NCBI GenBank assembly: GCA_020744225.1
Contig: JAGMWG010000008.1
Span: 558,001 to 622,000, forward strand
DNA: 64,000 nt
Direction of reading: 5' to 3'
From: Paraphoma chrysanthemicola
Lineage: Eukaryota; Ascomycota; Dothideomycetes; Pleosporales; Phaeosphaeriaceae
In this document: in pieces, positions 11,354 through 23,325 of the stretch
How the letters are laid out: the number at the start of each line of letters is the position of its first letter
Position numbering within the stretch: position 1 is the first letter of the stretch
Position numbers and translations under genes: made by a program
Notes under the pieces: generated by a model
Seen by the model: only the letters and a program-made list of their open reading frames with translations
Database searches by the model: none
What the model was told of the DNA's origin: nothing

Positions 11354-12157
11354 GATGGGCTATATGTGAGGCAAAATAAGACTTGTGTGAAGCCAGAAGA
11401 TGGAAGCAAAAGCTTGGGACCAGCCAAACAAGCGTTGAGGAAAACTATATAGACATAACTTCAAAGTATCCCACACCACACCGGATACATGTACCCACTC
11501 TTCGCGTTCCGCGCACCTTTTCCGTCCCCATCTTTGCCATCGTCAACACGCTACACCAGTCTCCCAAGACTTGCGAGCCCACATAGGAACGCCTCTCACG
11601 TCTCATTTATCCACGCTGAACCACAGCACCAGCAACGACGTGTGTAAGCCAAGCGCACTGATCCTTAACTCCCCACGCAACCATATTTCCACGAACGAAG
11701 ATCATCCCCGTGCGGCAATGATCGTTGCGTTAGGCCACGTCAAGCACGTGTCCGGGGTAGGTTTGCGGGGAAGATCTTGGTATAGTCTTGGAAGTAGGCT
11801 TGGTGGACTAATAAGTCTAAGCGAGTTGGGGAGCTGCTTGTGTTGATGAGGAAGGCGGGGGTTCGATGTTGAGCGGCAATTGAAGGACCAAGAGCGTGGG
11901 TGCTTGGCTCTGCAGGCTTATTGCCGACGTATAGCCTACTTCGTGGTTAGCGAAAGGATGATCGAGAAACAGATGTGTGGTGTTTGTCTGAGGCAAACTC
12001 AAGGGAATGAGAATTGTTAAGTAGTGAGATGGTGCTAGCAGTGGAGTTGTGAAGCTCCTTGGTCGAGCGTTCAGGATATCCGCCCATGTATCTAGTGCGG
12101 CTGGACCACTATGCGCCACATCGAGTGCTCCGTCATAGCCTTCAGCCTATTGAAAAC
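11354..12157. other. Intergenic, nothing recognised
   Basis: This contains the promoter of the MFS gene and the 3' flank of the nucleotidyltransferase-like gene. No conserved frame is seen. Confidence 0.5.
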
Positions 12158-13889
12158 TTAAGCTCCACTAGCGTCCTCATCAACCAGTCCTAAGCTCGTA
12201 TTTACCACCTCTAGTCTACCAATGACCTTGTTTCGATGCTGCCTCGCCACTTCTTCTGCCTTCTGCCTCACTGCTGCCTCTGCTATCTGCTTTTCCGCCT
12301 TTCGATCCTCTTTTTCGAACCTTTTCTTCCACATGCCTACGTAATTGACATGGATTTGCCTAACCCAAACATGCTGCCACATCTTTTTCGCCCAAGAGGT
12401 TAGGTTTTTATCCGTAGCTCCGGCGTGAGCGAAGTCCGTCCACTGCATCTTGAAATCCTTTTCACGAGGCTCGGTGAGTAGGTACGGTTGACCGTTGGCA
12501 GGATTAAATAGAGTCCAGCGAGCAAGGCAGAGAAGTCTTTTGTCGAGTGGGAAATTTGCAGCCGGGGGTTGGGGTTTGCATGCATATTCAGGCTTGCGAG
12601 GCAGTGGTTCAAGATGAAGAGGCACATCCCATGGCTCCTTAGACCGTCGAAGTACCTCTACAGCAGTGGTATTGGGCGACTGGAAGCTGGGAGTGAGCAT
12701 CTCTCGGCTGAACCGTTCATCTGTCGGTGTTAACGGAGGCGTCAATTCTCCCATAATCGTGGGCCTGAGCTCTGGTGTATTTGGCAGTGATTCTTTGTGC
12801 TTGATGATAATCTGGGGATTGAAATCGAGATCTTTCCACTCTTGAGGAATGGCCGCTGTGATCAGGACTCGGAGTCGCTCTTCTTCTAGCCCCTTCATGT
12901 GAGCAGCTCGCTTGATGTAGTATGCTGTTGCGACGTGTGGAAACATCGTAAAGACCTTCTCCCGAAGTACTTCTCGGGTGCGTTTGTACCACACACTCAG
13001 CTCTTTGGTCTGATCACCTTGAATGATCTTTGCTGTTTTATCGGGTGAGGCACTTCGCTTTCTGAACATATACCTGGGGTAGTGATCAGGAACCCATTCC
13101 TTGATGAAGTATGTCCAGTGCGGAGACCTATCTTCGAGGCGCTCGTAGTATTCAGACTGAGCCAATCGAGCGCCGAAATGTGCGGGATTGAAGAGCCAAG
13201 AGCTGGCTAAGTATTCATAGACTGTGTTGCTATTAGTTATCGCATGTCGAACACTTTCGTCATTACCTGTTACCTTCATCTTTGGTCTCGAAACCCGCCT
13301 CCAAGATACGTCTATCCAGCCCGATAACCCTCAAGACATCCATTGGGTCCTTGCTAATCCATACCATACTACCAGGTCCATTCGTCTGCTCGATCTCTGG
13401 CACACGAATATGCATCCCCTGTGGGTCGATAGTAAGACCCAACGGCTTTATCATACTCCCGATCATCTTGCTGTTGCTCGCATAGCTCGTCTCAAATGTC
13501 TGCCACTTGAACAGTTCAGGCTTGAAGCACACTTTGACATCGATCTGGATCCAAAAGTCGTTCTCGTTGCCTGGCGCACGAATAGCAAAGTACATGCAGT
13601 CGACATTGAGAAATCCGCGACGGCCTTGCTCGGTGTTGAAGACGGATTTGATAGCATCGACTGTGCCTGTCCAGTCGAAATTGTCGATGTCAGTACTGGA
13701 CGGGGAGTGGCGAGGACCACAGGCAAGGAAGTCGATATCACCGTAATCTTCCTTTGCAGGCATCTCGGTCGGCACGACGACGTGAGAGAAGATCATACGC
13801 AGTGCTGAAGTAGCTCGCGCCTTGACTTCGGCATAGATGGCCGGCGAGAAACGCGGGCAGTGAAGATGTTTGAAGGCGTGTCCACCCAT
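12158..13889 (-). CDS. Nucleotidyltransferase-fold hypothetical protein
   Basis: Two exons, 13889-13274 and 13221-12158, joined by a 52-nt intron with a CTAAT-like branch site, give 559 residues. In the N-terminal third EDYGDIDFLACGP matches the beta-strand with paired acidic residues seen in nucleotidyltransferase-superfamily folds (DxD), and the following strand FWIQIDVKVC could supply the third acidic residue. The rest includes SNSKMIGSMIKPLGLTID and a charged helical C-terminus (EKQIAEAAVRQKAEEVARQ). Large single-domain proteins of this kind are widespread in filamentous ascomycetes as hypothetical proteins. I infer a nucleotidyl-transfer fold from the DxD context only; activity and substrate are unknown. 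Confidence 0.72.
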
Positions 13890-15000
13890 CTCGAGAATTT
13901 GAGCTGGAAGATAGTATCTCCGAATGAAGTTCTAGTTCTGTTGTTTGTAGTCTTCTCGTGGCTTGTGTGGGCTGCGGGAAGAAGAGAGGAAGGAGGACAG
14001 GGACGTGCGGTAAAGGTAGAGATGATGCCTTTCGTAAAAAAAGGGCACTGGCAGCCAGGTAAAGGCGGCATAGTATGAACTAAGTGAGAAAGTAACAGCA
14101 GACCGGTAGGTTTTGGTACGTGACCAGGTGAAAGAGTCGCCGCGCCTCTCCTTACTCTATCATCAACCGACAAGCAAACTGCCTAAGATCCTGCCCATGC
14201 ACGCATCATATTGAACAATGTGTGACGTTAACTTTGGACTGACCAAACCTTAATGTGTATTGGCTTAAATCGAGAAAGGACGAGGCGAAGCGTCTGGCGG
14301 ATAACGTGGAGAGGATGGAACGCATGGTAGCCAAAGACGCGACCACTCTCCCGCGGTGACAGTACTTCTACAGCCTATTCATTGGCTCGGTGCACCTTCC
14401 GATTGCCGCCTGCCTGCTCTAAAGCATTCTTTAAGGTCATCCGTCGCTTCCCTGCGCATCCCGATGGTCACAAACAGTGCTCTCGAGCTTCCTTTATGTT
14501 CATCTATCGAGTATCACACGTCGCATAGATGCGTCTCATCGCGACTCGGCTTGACTAAGAATTGCCAGTTTATGTGTCTCGTCAAGATCCTTCGGCATTT
14601 CTCACTCGTGGTGATCGACGGACGCGCGACATGGTTTTGCCTTTTGAGTTCATCATACTAGTATGTATAGCTGGAGTTTCAGCTTCTTCGTTTGCCTGTG
14701 TTGCCATATCAATTTCTTTTGTAGCTCACTTGTGTTTTCACTCTCCCGATCCTCATGTCACTGCTGATATGATGTTCTCAAAATGTCTGGCATCATCCTC
14801 TCACCTCTGGGGTTCGCTGCGACTTCGGATCTCCTTCTCCGATTGCCGTTCAGTTGGTTTTCCTCACTTGCAACTACTCGTTTCGTCTATTGTTTACTCT
14901 CGTGGCTGTGGTCAAGCTAGCGTCTTGGCGCTTGTTGTTGATCAGACTCACTCTTGCTGCCCACTTTCCTGATCAACCAACACTCCGAACTTGCCACCTG
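13890..15000. other. Gene-poor, nothing recognised
   Basis: This includes the promoter of the nucleotidyltransferase-like gene. Several open frames occur, but none has motifs or splice-consistent extension. Confidence 0.45.
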
Positions 15001-16340
15001 CTATGAACCATCTCACAATCGCGAGTGTATTCTTCTCTACATACTTTCACAAGTCTAGTATCTTGGGATGAGATGGATTTGCTATCCCTCCGGAGCTTCA
15101 CAGGTGCAGTATACTCGTATCGCCCACACTTCGGTATATCCGGCGCCAAATCAAAGAGCCGGATGTCTACTTGGGGTTCTCTCCCCTCGACTTCACGCAA
15201 CTACAGGGGGTCCTCAGAGTGAGACCTCGACTTGAGCATGAAAGACGCTTCCCACCCATGCGCAAACCATTCGCAAGCTTCGCTCGAGGAAGTTGTGTGC
15301 TTGTTGGACACTGCACGGTCGAGAATCTGCGCTCCTGCGGTATCGACACTCACTACGAAGCCTACACCTACGGGATTCTTGGTGTCGCGTCTCCTAGCAG
15401 AATTTCGCTGGCGCTCACGGGTCGAGCAGGTGCGTCAATTATCATCTTTTCTTGCAACACTCTTACTCACATCGCTTAGATCCAACTTCCTTGCTTCTGA
15501 AGTACATGATTCCACTGTACACCTCTAACAACGCCGCTCCGCCCCCGCAGCCCATCGCAAACATGGCTGCTGTTCTTGCGGCTGTGTTACAACCGAATAT
15601 TCCTGGTCTCGAGCCCGAGCTCACTGAGCGACTAGTTCCCAAGCATGAGCCTTACGGACAAGCTATCGTCGTCACGGTCGAGGAGCGCGGTGATAGGCTC
15701 CAACTGTGCTACGTTGACTACTTCGATGCGTGGAAAGATGCTTTCCGTGGCTAGAAGCGCGGAGACGTCCCTCAAGGGCATACACCCCTCGAGCGTGTTC
15801 ACCGAATCAAATTCGACTCCAGTAGGCATCTCAACGCCACTTCTTGGCTTCAGCTAATACGTTTAGATCTGTCTTTCTTGATGAAGCGGGCCCGCTACCT
15901 TAGTATCGACCATCGCGATCTTGCTATCGTTGTCCGGCGCATCTGCGAACGACCCTTCACTCAAGAACAATGAGCCTGATTTGACTCCCCTCGTCCCCCA
16001 CTCAATCTCGAGCTACACGCAAGAACGACAGCGTATACTGGCTGAAAACCTGCTTGCCCGCAAGGGCAGTTCTATCACACCCATCAACGCGCACACCGAC
16101 TTTCTCCGCGATCGGCCGTCCGTCGGCCTACCCATACCTCTCTTCTTACATATTCCTCTGCAACAAGAGGCCGCCGAGCTTGGACGGAGGACTCGACAAG
16201 CCATCATCGACAACAAGATTGTATCTACCGAGTGCATTCACACCCGATTTTCTCCTGTCGTTACTGGAGCGTGTTGCCACTGTCCAAAGTATGTTGCCTT
16301 CCATTCCTTACTATTAGGTTCATGTTACTGACTAGCTCAG
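15001..16340 (+). other. Coding-like fragments, possible multi-exon gene or relic
   Basis: Several plus-strand stretches look coding but I could not join them into one model. They include MDLLSLRSFTGAVYSYRP (15074 on), an Ala/Pro-rich segment with PNIPGLEPELTERLVPKHEP (15566-15754) that ends in a stop, and SYTQERQRILAENLLARKG with further sequence (16010-16240). Canonical donor/acceptor pairs exist between some of them (for example 15429-15479). No protein family is recognised. Part of the first fragment is repeated in diverged form near 3846. It could be a decayed gene or a poorly conserved live one. Confidence 0.3.
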
Positions 16341-16521
16341 CACCTCTTCATTAGCCCGGTGTGCCGATTATCGCTGGACCCTCTGCGAGACGTGTTGAGA
16401 CAATGGCCTATGCCTTCTGGGGTCAGACATGGGTATTCATAAGCTAGTGGACTAGGAAGAGTCTTGAATTGGGTGTCCATTAGACACATTACATCACGAC
16501 CTACGATGGGCCATTCTCGAT

Positions 16522-16648
16522 TCAGACATAGATATAGCAGAAAGGACTGCCTAGAGTGCTCATTGTGTCTCCGATCGTGATGTTCTTGACGCCGACGTAT
16601 TCCAAGCCTAGGACATCGTCTAAAGTCCCATTGCGGCTAGGCGGCATT
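16522..16648 (-). pseudogene. Tyrosinase C-terminal fragment (relic)
   Basis: Reading the minus strand gives MPPSRNGTLDDVLGLEYVGV, then KNITIGDTMSTLGSPFCYIY and a final Val plus TGA at 16522-16524. This aligns with the last 41 residues of the intact tyrosinase at 21135-22452 (NPPSRNTTLQDVIDLGYVGV and so on), including the shared terminal STLG.P.CY.Y pattern. Just upstream the frame is broken by a TGA and similarity fades within about 40 bases; the copper-binding part is not found. It is a truncated, non-functional copy of a second tyrosinase gene. Confidence 0.75.
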
Positions 16649-17278
16649 CTTCAACAAAGACAATAAGCTATGTATAGAATCCCGTAGTTCTCTCCGCAAC
16701 CTTGCTCGGTACAGCCGCATTGTTAGGTAAGCTATGCTAGACGAAAGCGATAAAAAGCCCAATATTTGATCGAACCGGAGGTATTAAGACTTAGCTACTC
16801 GGCTGGCAAGTCTTAAAGGCGAGTAGATGGCATCAGCCAACTTTCCGCGCAAGGTACTAGTAGGGTCGATTGACTCACGAATGATCAAGGAGCTGAAGAC
16901 GACAAAACGCTAGGACAGGATACATGCGCTCATCGCTGAGATTACCTAATTTGCGCAAAAGGTTAGCAGAGATGGGCAATCATACTAAATAGTGCATGAT
17001 CTTTCTGAGGGAACACTACGCTGGGCTATGCCAGCATTAATTACCAAGTTCGAGTTAAGCAGCAGTGAGCTCCAGCTGCGTGATCACCTGCAGGCATCTT
17101 GTTTGCCTATTCGCAGTGAGCTTATCTCGTTGGGCGACAGTATCAGTGTCCATGAAAAGACTCCTGCTGGTTCTCGGGGAAGTTTGCATGTCGACTTCCT
17201 GGAAATCGCATTCTATGTGACAAAGTGATTGATGTGAGATTTGAATACTTCACTATGTACTCTGTACAGATTGATGTA
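16649..17278. other. Intergenic, nothing recognised
   Basis: This lies between the tyrosinase relic and the downstream oxidoreductase gene. No further tyrosinase similarity could be found by eye. Confidence 0.45.
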
Positions 17279-18269
17279 TTATCTAACAGCTTCCAACGTC
17301 ACAAATGCCGATGTTGGTGACTCGTCTGATATGTCACTGTAAGGTGACCAGTGCTTCCCCAAGTGACTCTGCTTCTCAGACTCATCAGCAATCGCGATAG
17401 CTAGATCGCTTGCTGCGATGCCATGTAGACGCCCAGTCAGATTTGTACCATCATTCTGATCACCTTTGAGCGGTACCTTGTCAATCACGACCTCGTATCC
17501 TCCGGTCCTCTTTCCCGATCGAAACAATGTTGGCGGACTCAAAAAGCTCCAGCGAAACGAATTGTTGCCGTCAAAGAATAAAAAGGTCGCCCTGCAAGCC
17601 TTGATAAAATCCATTGCCTGGTCCGCCAAGATGTCCTTCTCCTGCGACTCAATTATACTTTGTGTTTTCGCAGTTCCCTTCCCTGAGGCTGCCTGTACTC
17701 GTGCGTCATGGTATGCTTTAAGGCCTTTTGCTGCTCCTGGCCCGAAACGCTCTTCCATGTATGCCAGGTGCGCGGGACTATCTGCCATACCACGGCGGTA
17801 TGCAATCCACCACTCCTCACTATCGACACATGTCTCCAGCGACTCGCCGGGAATATTCAGACTACCGCAGCCGCCAATCATTATCGTGTAGTTAACCTTT
17901 GCATCTCTCGCGGCTAGCACTATCTTCCGAGAGATTTCAATAAACTGAACTATTTCATGTAAGCCAGTAGAACTCTCTTCGACATATAGTAGAAGACTAA
18001 CGGGGGTTTAAGCCTTCGGGCCCTGTCGCATGTGGCCCATAAGCATTAACAAGTACGTCAAGGCCTCTGAAAGCGTGGGAAAGGTATGAGATCTTAGCTG
18101 AAACCACATCGAGAGCCTGCGGTGTGTAAAGCTTGTGCGAACCAAGTGCTTCGGGATGACGGGAAAACCCAATGACCGAGTGCCCTCGAGAGAGCAGCTC
18201 AACACAAGCGTGTGAGCCGACGAAGCCAGTTGCGCCAACGACGCCGATTTTGATAGGTGTCGATTGCAT
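17279..18269 (-). CDS. NAD(P)-binding atypical SDR / NmrA-like protein
   Basis: Two exons, 18269-18002 and 17949-17279, joined by a 51-nt intron, give 312 residues. The N-terminus has the Rossmann motif KIGVVGATGFVGSHACVELL and a basic loop FSRHPEALG; later strands include LDVLVNAYGPHATG and YTIMIGGCGSLNIPG. This is the NAD(P)H-binding (NmrA/YwnB-like) branch of extended atypical SDRs, which includes flavin reductases, redox sensors and reductases of secondary metabolism. No catalytic Tyr-Lys pair is required in this branch. The gene is divergent from the metallo-beta-lactamase gene across a 970-bp region that carries a tandem repeat. Confidence 0.86.
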
Positions 18270-18436
18270 TTTGAATATCGGAGTCGCTTGTTGAAGTTAT
18301 TTGGCCAGTGTTGTTTTTCGGATGACCAGAACTCGTTGATATTCAGAGATAAGTACAACCAAAGTTGGATGAAATGTGACTTTCAAATACTACTTCGAAC
18401 TTGATAAAACAATGTTAGATATCCACTTTGGGTTTG

Positions 18437-18650
18437 GTAATGAACCCTAACCCCACACAAGCAGCTAGAGGAGGGGTTATCTAGGTACCTAGGTACTGTA
18501 CCCCACTTCAGTATCACATCATCTCGCAGCCACTATCGAGGCGGTAATTACCCCTAACTCCACACAAGCAGCTATAGGAGGGGCTATACAGGTACTTAGG
18601 TACTGTACCCCACTTCAGTATCACATTATCTCGCAAACGCTATCAAAAGG
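18437..18650. repeat. Tandem duplication, two copies with 107-bp offset
   Basis: Two adjacent copies of a roughly 105-bp segment, offset by 107 bp, about 85-90 per cent alike by eye. Each has CACACAAGCAGCT, a near-palindrome (AGGTACCTAGGTAC in copy 1, AGGTACTTAGGTAC in copy 2) and TGTACCCCACTTCAGTATCA. It sits in the shared 5' region of the divergent NmrA-like and metallo-beta-lactamase genes. Confidence 0.85.
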
Positions 18651-19237
18651 GGCCCCGTGTCATGACTCCCCACTTTACCATGATCTTGGTCCTTTGCACA
18701 TAGATAATTCAACACCACAATGAGCTATTATAGTGCAAACGGCATCATATTACTTGTTGGTATTTATATTATCTTCTTGCATGTGCGCAAGTTGTGCCGC
18801 AACTGGAACTGTGTAAGAGTCAATCAAGCAATCGATCAATCTCATTTCTTATTTTAAGGTCATTTGCAAGGGAGTAACTGAAAAGGGTGTTTGTGGAAGT
18901 GAGAATCAGAGAAAAGTAAGATAATATGTACCATGGTCTTGGAAAAGGTTAAATGACCAATGTGGGGTATGGGGGTGTGAAATGAGTGACCACTGTTCAT
19001 TGCCTACCCTTATCTCCGTAGCTTAATTGCGAAACCAAATATTATAAATTGAGTACGGCAGGTGGGGTTTGGTCAGTCCTGGGCATTGGTATCTCAAGAA
19101 TTGGAATCTACGGTATCTTCTCATCGTGCTTCCTGACGTGATACCAACGGTAGAGTACCATTGTACATATCTGATCAGATTACGCTAATAACTAGCCAGC
19201 TAAAAGTTCTTTTGTATCTTCAATAGGACAATCAGCT

Positions 19238-20350
19238 ATGCAACCAGAACTTCCTCACTCAGATGCGTTTGTGAAATTGCATCTTCTTGATGGCGGCAGC
19301 ATGACAGGCCCACAACACATGATTATGACCAATGTCGACGAATCGATACAACGTTTGTATAACTGGTCATTTTATATCTTTCATCCAGTTCTGAAACGTC
19401 ACGTGCTTTGGGATATTGGTATTTCTAGCGTAAGATATCCTTCAAACGAAGCTCTCAAATAAACTGTTTGAATTCTTACCTGGAACAGAATAAAGATGAC
19501 TACAGCACATTCATTGCTACCAGTGCATGGCCTAGGTTATCCCCAATCGCCCCCAAATGTACGGTCGAAGAACAGCTTAGACGCCGGAACGGACTTGAGC
19601 CCGAAAAGATAGACACTGTATTATTCAGGTAAGCACAAAGCTTCTTCGCCTTCTGTATTGCCATCCATATTCTTTAACGTCATCAAGCCACGCACATTTT
19701 GACCATTGCCGGCCCATACGGTCAATATTTCCCTCCGCAACAGGATATTTTGGTCCAGGAACTGCAGAGCACTGTCCACCGGGTCATTTTGATGACCCGG
19801 GATCTATGTTCGATGGGCGGTTCTTTGACCCCGAAAGAAGGACAGAGAAGTGGGAGACATTGAAGGGACCTTGGGTAGATTTTGGGCCGTTTAAAGCTGC
19901 GATGGATTTCTTTGGTGATGGGAGTCTATGGGTTTGTCAGGCGCCAGGGCATATGCCAGGGAATCTGTGTGCAGTTGTGAGAGTTGAAGGTGGGGATTGG
20001 GTTTTGTTAGGGAGCGATTGCTGTCATTCGAGGTGGGTTTGGACGGTGACGTTTTCTAATTGTCTTGGCTGATAATCTGTGATAGACGGATTATGGATGG
20101 GCTTTCTGATTTTGCGCAAGTGAAGATGCCGGATGGGACAATTCATTGTCTCCAAGATGATCTGGTTGCGGCACGAGAGACAGTTGCGTGTCTTCGTGTT
20201 ATGGAGAGGAAATACAGGGTCCACATTGCGTTGGCTCATGATACTGAATGGATGCAAGCAGGCTCAGATCAAGTTCTTATGGGTCTGATGGACGGCAAAC
20301 TACAAGATGAAGCAAAGAAAAGGATCAGGTTAGGAGAGGCACTAGTTTGA
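19238..20350 (+). CDS. Metallo-beta-lactamase-fold hydrolase, lactonase-like
   Basis: Four exons (19238-19429, 19489-19628, 19688-20032, 20086-20350) join in phase to 313 residues. The metal site is complete across the second splice junction: HAHFDH at residues 112-117, then a GHMPGN His, the GSDCCHS Asp and a final His in IALAHDTEW. The spacing matches the AHL-lactonase/quorum-quenching branch of the superfamily. Fungal members hydrolyse lactones or release polyketide thioesters; which applies here is unknown. Its neighbours are an NmrA-like protein upstream (divergent) and a convergent tyrosinase. The short first exon shows no signal peptide, so a cytosolic enzyme is likely. Confidence 0.92.
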
Positions 20351-21134
20351 TTAAATCCTAGCTCAGTTCTGATAGCTTGACTCACCTTATAGAATCGGAG
20401 ATTGTTGGCTTATACAAAAGCTATCTAGTACTTGAATTAAATCGAAGCCATTGAAAAGGCTTTCATGAGATAACAACCAATTGGTAAATCTATGGAAAGC
20501 AAAAGCATATGTCAGAGAGTCGAGCTCCAGATTCCTTGGGCCGAATTTGCTGCGGTACTATGGCAGCCATAGAAGAGGTAGATGACTCGAGCTGCTGCGA
20601 AAGTTGCATGTCCCGATAGAAGATACGTAGATGCGTCTAAGTCTTCTGGAGCGCATCTGCGCCCAACGTGCCAGGGACAGTGGACCAGGCGACACTTCAC
20701 ACGGTGACCTTTATAGAGAGAATGCACTTCGGAGGAAGCATGAGGCGCGAGACAGCGAGGAGAGCATACTTCCCTTTCAGAACCTGGATCTGGAATACAA
20801 TAGCGTGTTGGTGACTACCCATATCACGATGGAGAGGGAGTGAATAGTTTATGAATGAGTGGCAGGAGGTGATACAAAGCATGGCACAAAATTGGCAGAT
20901 ATTAGCGACACTGATGTGTCGGACTCGCCGCTTTCTGATATCCATTCGGCTCAACCAAATCCTCATGTGACACATGACCATTGTCTTCACTATAGATATA
21001 CCTGTATTGGTGGTTGCAAGAAGCCGCGCCAGCTTGGCGAAGTAATATGTCATGTTGGGATCATAGTAAATCGCTGCGCTTCCCATCAAGCCGCCGCTTT
21101 CCACAAGCCATGCGCTTCGTCTTATCATGGCCCT
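20351..21134. other. Intergenic, nothing recognised
   Basis: This lies between the convergent metallo-beta-lactamase and tyrosinase genes. A 143-codon minus-strand frame is present at 20697-21128 but shows no motif and is probably chance. Confidence 0.45.
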
Positions 21135-22452
21135 CTATGCATACACGTAGCACAATGGCCCACCCAGCGTACTCATAACCTCAGCAATAGTAACATTCGG
21201 CACCCCGACATACCCAAGATCAATCACATCCTGTAGCGTTGTATTGCGACTAGGTGGGTTGTTCATAAAGGTAGTCGTCCCGGCAAGCGCGTCGTCCCTC
21301 GATCCAAAACCTAAGCTCTGCCATGTCCACCAGACCAAGTCGATCATGGCGTGATGCATGAAGAAGGCAGGGTCGGCGGGCGAATTGAATAAATCGCCTC
21401 CCGCGTCGCCGCCGATCGTATAGTGGCCGCCTCCGTGGATACCGAGATCCCCGGGTACAACGTATTGCATCGTGTCCTGGAAGCTTGCGATGTCTGGGTG
21501 GTCGAGAATAAGTGAGACGACGCGTTCTTCCGTTGTGCTTTGAGATGCCTGTGGGTTCAGTTCGCGAGAGAGACAGCGGGGATTGTAGCCGAGGCCATTG
21601 GACTGTGGGTTTGGTGGTATGTTTGGCCATACTGTTTGCACTGGTCCGAGATTGATGGTCCAATTCTTGAAAGGGCCTGTATTCAGACAGCCGCCTCCAT
21701 CAGCGGGTTCTAGACGCACGAAACAGCTCGCATCCGTGGGTACGCAGGTGCCATTTCTTCCAGGGAGGTATGCGCCGTCTCCAGAAAGACTCGTGTCGCT
21801 GCCATCGAACAGCGGAGACTTTCGAGGATCTTCGGCCCATTGCGCCCAATCTACAGAGACGTGTGATGTCAGCAAGTATATCATGAGTAGTGAGCGTACG
21901 CCGAGACCACCACGTACTGTAGTAAGGGTGTGAGCCTTCATAGCCACACTCGCTGTGGAGCGCGTGCTCGTACGACCAGACGTAGTAGCGGTGCCAGGCC
22001 AGAAAATTGCCCTGGTTTGATCAGCTTCTGTGCCGTCTATGGTGGGAGCTCTCGGTGAATCACAGTGAAATGTATGGTCCGTGTCTGCTGTATATGCGTT
22101 ACCACGAAGTCGTCATACCTGCTTTTCGCGCCCGCCGCAATCGCTGCCGGCGTTCTGGCTGGCTTCTTTCCCAAGCAAAGGACAGCATCAATGTAGTTGC
22201 GCTTCTGAGGCTCGGATAAGGTTGACCTATAAACTATTAGTCATATCTCATTTTTCGAAAGATGGCCACAAACCATTCTCGTCTCACGACTGCGGTGTCA
22301 GCATTGCAGCTGCTGTTCGAGAGATCGCTTGCGGTAGCTTGCGCTTGCAGATTCGACAATGCTTCTGCCACGAGGGAGTCGATTTGCGGCGATGGCTTTG
22401 ATCTGCAACTGCCAATCAATATGAAGGCTGCCGCTAGACCGTGTGTCTTCAT
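21135..22452 (-). CDS. Tyrosinase (secreted, type-3 copper oxidase)
   Basis: Four exons, 22452-22274, 22226-22064, 22011-21918 and 21850-21135, join in phase to 383 residues. A hydrophobic N-terminus (LAAAFILIGS) suggests secretion. The CuA site has His104 (VTHIQQTR), His112 (TIHFTG) and His121 (FLAWHRYY); the CuB site has HGGGHYTIGGD and DPAFFMHHAMIDLVWW. VRREWSTLSEPQKRNYIDAV is the usual fungal tyrosinase lead. The protein is at the short end, without the C-terminal latent domain of long tyrosinases. Such enzymes oxidise phenols to quinones in pigment or secondary metabolite formation. A relic of a second copy lies 4.5 kb away at 16522. Confidence 0.93.
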
Positions 22453-23325
22453 TTTCGCGGGTTTGGTTCGAGGTAGTGACGAAGCACTCGGTGAGAAATT
22501 TCCGTGGTCATGCAGCTCTTTTAGGGATTATACATAGCCCGGTTGAAGTGATTTGTGAATCGGCATTTATCATAGCGTTTAAGGGTTTCACCGCATAGAT
22601 GACGATGCAGACGGTCTGACGACAATGCAGCTCTCCTGCATAGCGGCACGATCCTTCCGCTCAAGGAATTCGACATGGCTGTCTATTGTGCCTCGCTCCA
22701 ACGTTGTGCGCAATCGGTTCCTGATACCCTAAATCTTGCTTGAACAAGTTTCTCGTTACATGTTCTACTGGAAATCTACAGCCCATATGGCAGAGTACGT
22801 AAAGTGCAGATCGTCAATCAATCTCCATGCATGGTCATATCGCGGGTCCGGGAAGGATCTCTGATCCCTGCAGCTGCGGTGTCGGTATTGCTGCAAGTGA
22901 GCAGAGGTTTCGATTCAGTTCTATCAGAGGCGTGGCACTGTATTTCTGGAACTGTGAGATACTAAATTGCGGCGCGTGAAGTATCGAAGTCATAATAAGT
23001 GGTGGAGTAGGTCCGAAAGCCAGCCTAGCGGAACGCCATTGCGGAACCACTCCGTACCCAACTTCAAGCTTCACCTCTCCAACATCAGCATCACTATCAT
23101 CTCGTGGTCTTTCGAAACAATGACAGTATCAATTGGGCTTATTCAGTGGTCGGACTTAAGCTCATTGTATCGACTCCACCATCTTAAATGCCGAGATCTG
23201 GCACCCTGCTTAGAAATGAGGTCATCGACTAACATTTCGAGCTCGCATCCACCGGCAATAGAAACAGCAAATCTCTACTAACATCTCAGCATTCACACTT
23301 GATGTTCTGACACACACTATTCACA
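22453..23325. other. Intergenic, nothing recognised
   Basis: Divergent promoter space between tyrosinase and the next NmrA-like gene. No gene or repeat is recognised. Confidence 0.5.

Noticed and set aside
20697..21128. Minus-strand open frame of 143 codons
   Set aside because: No domain, no splice partner, and directly downstream of the tyrosinase stop; probably chance or 3' flank.
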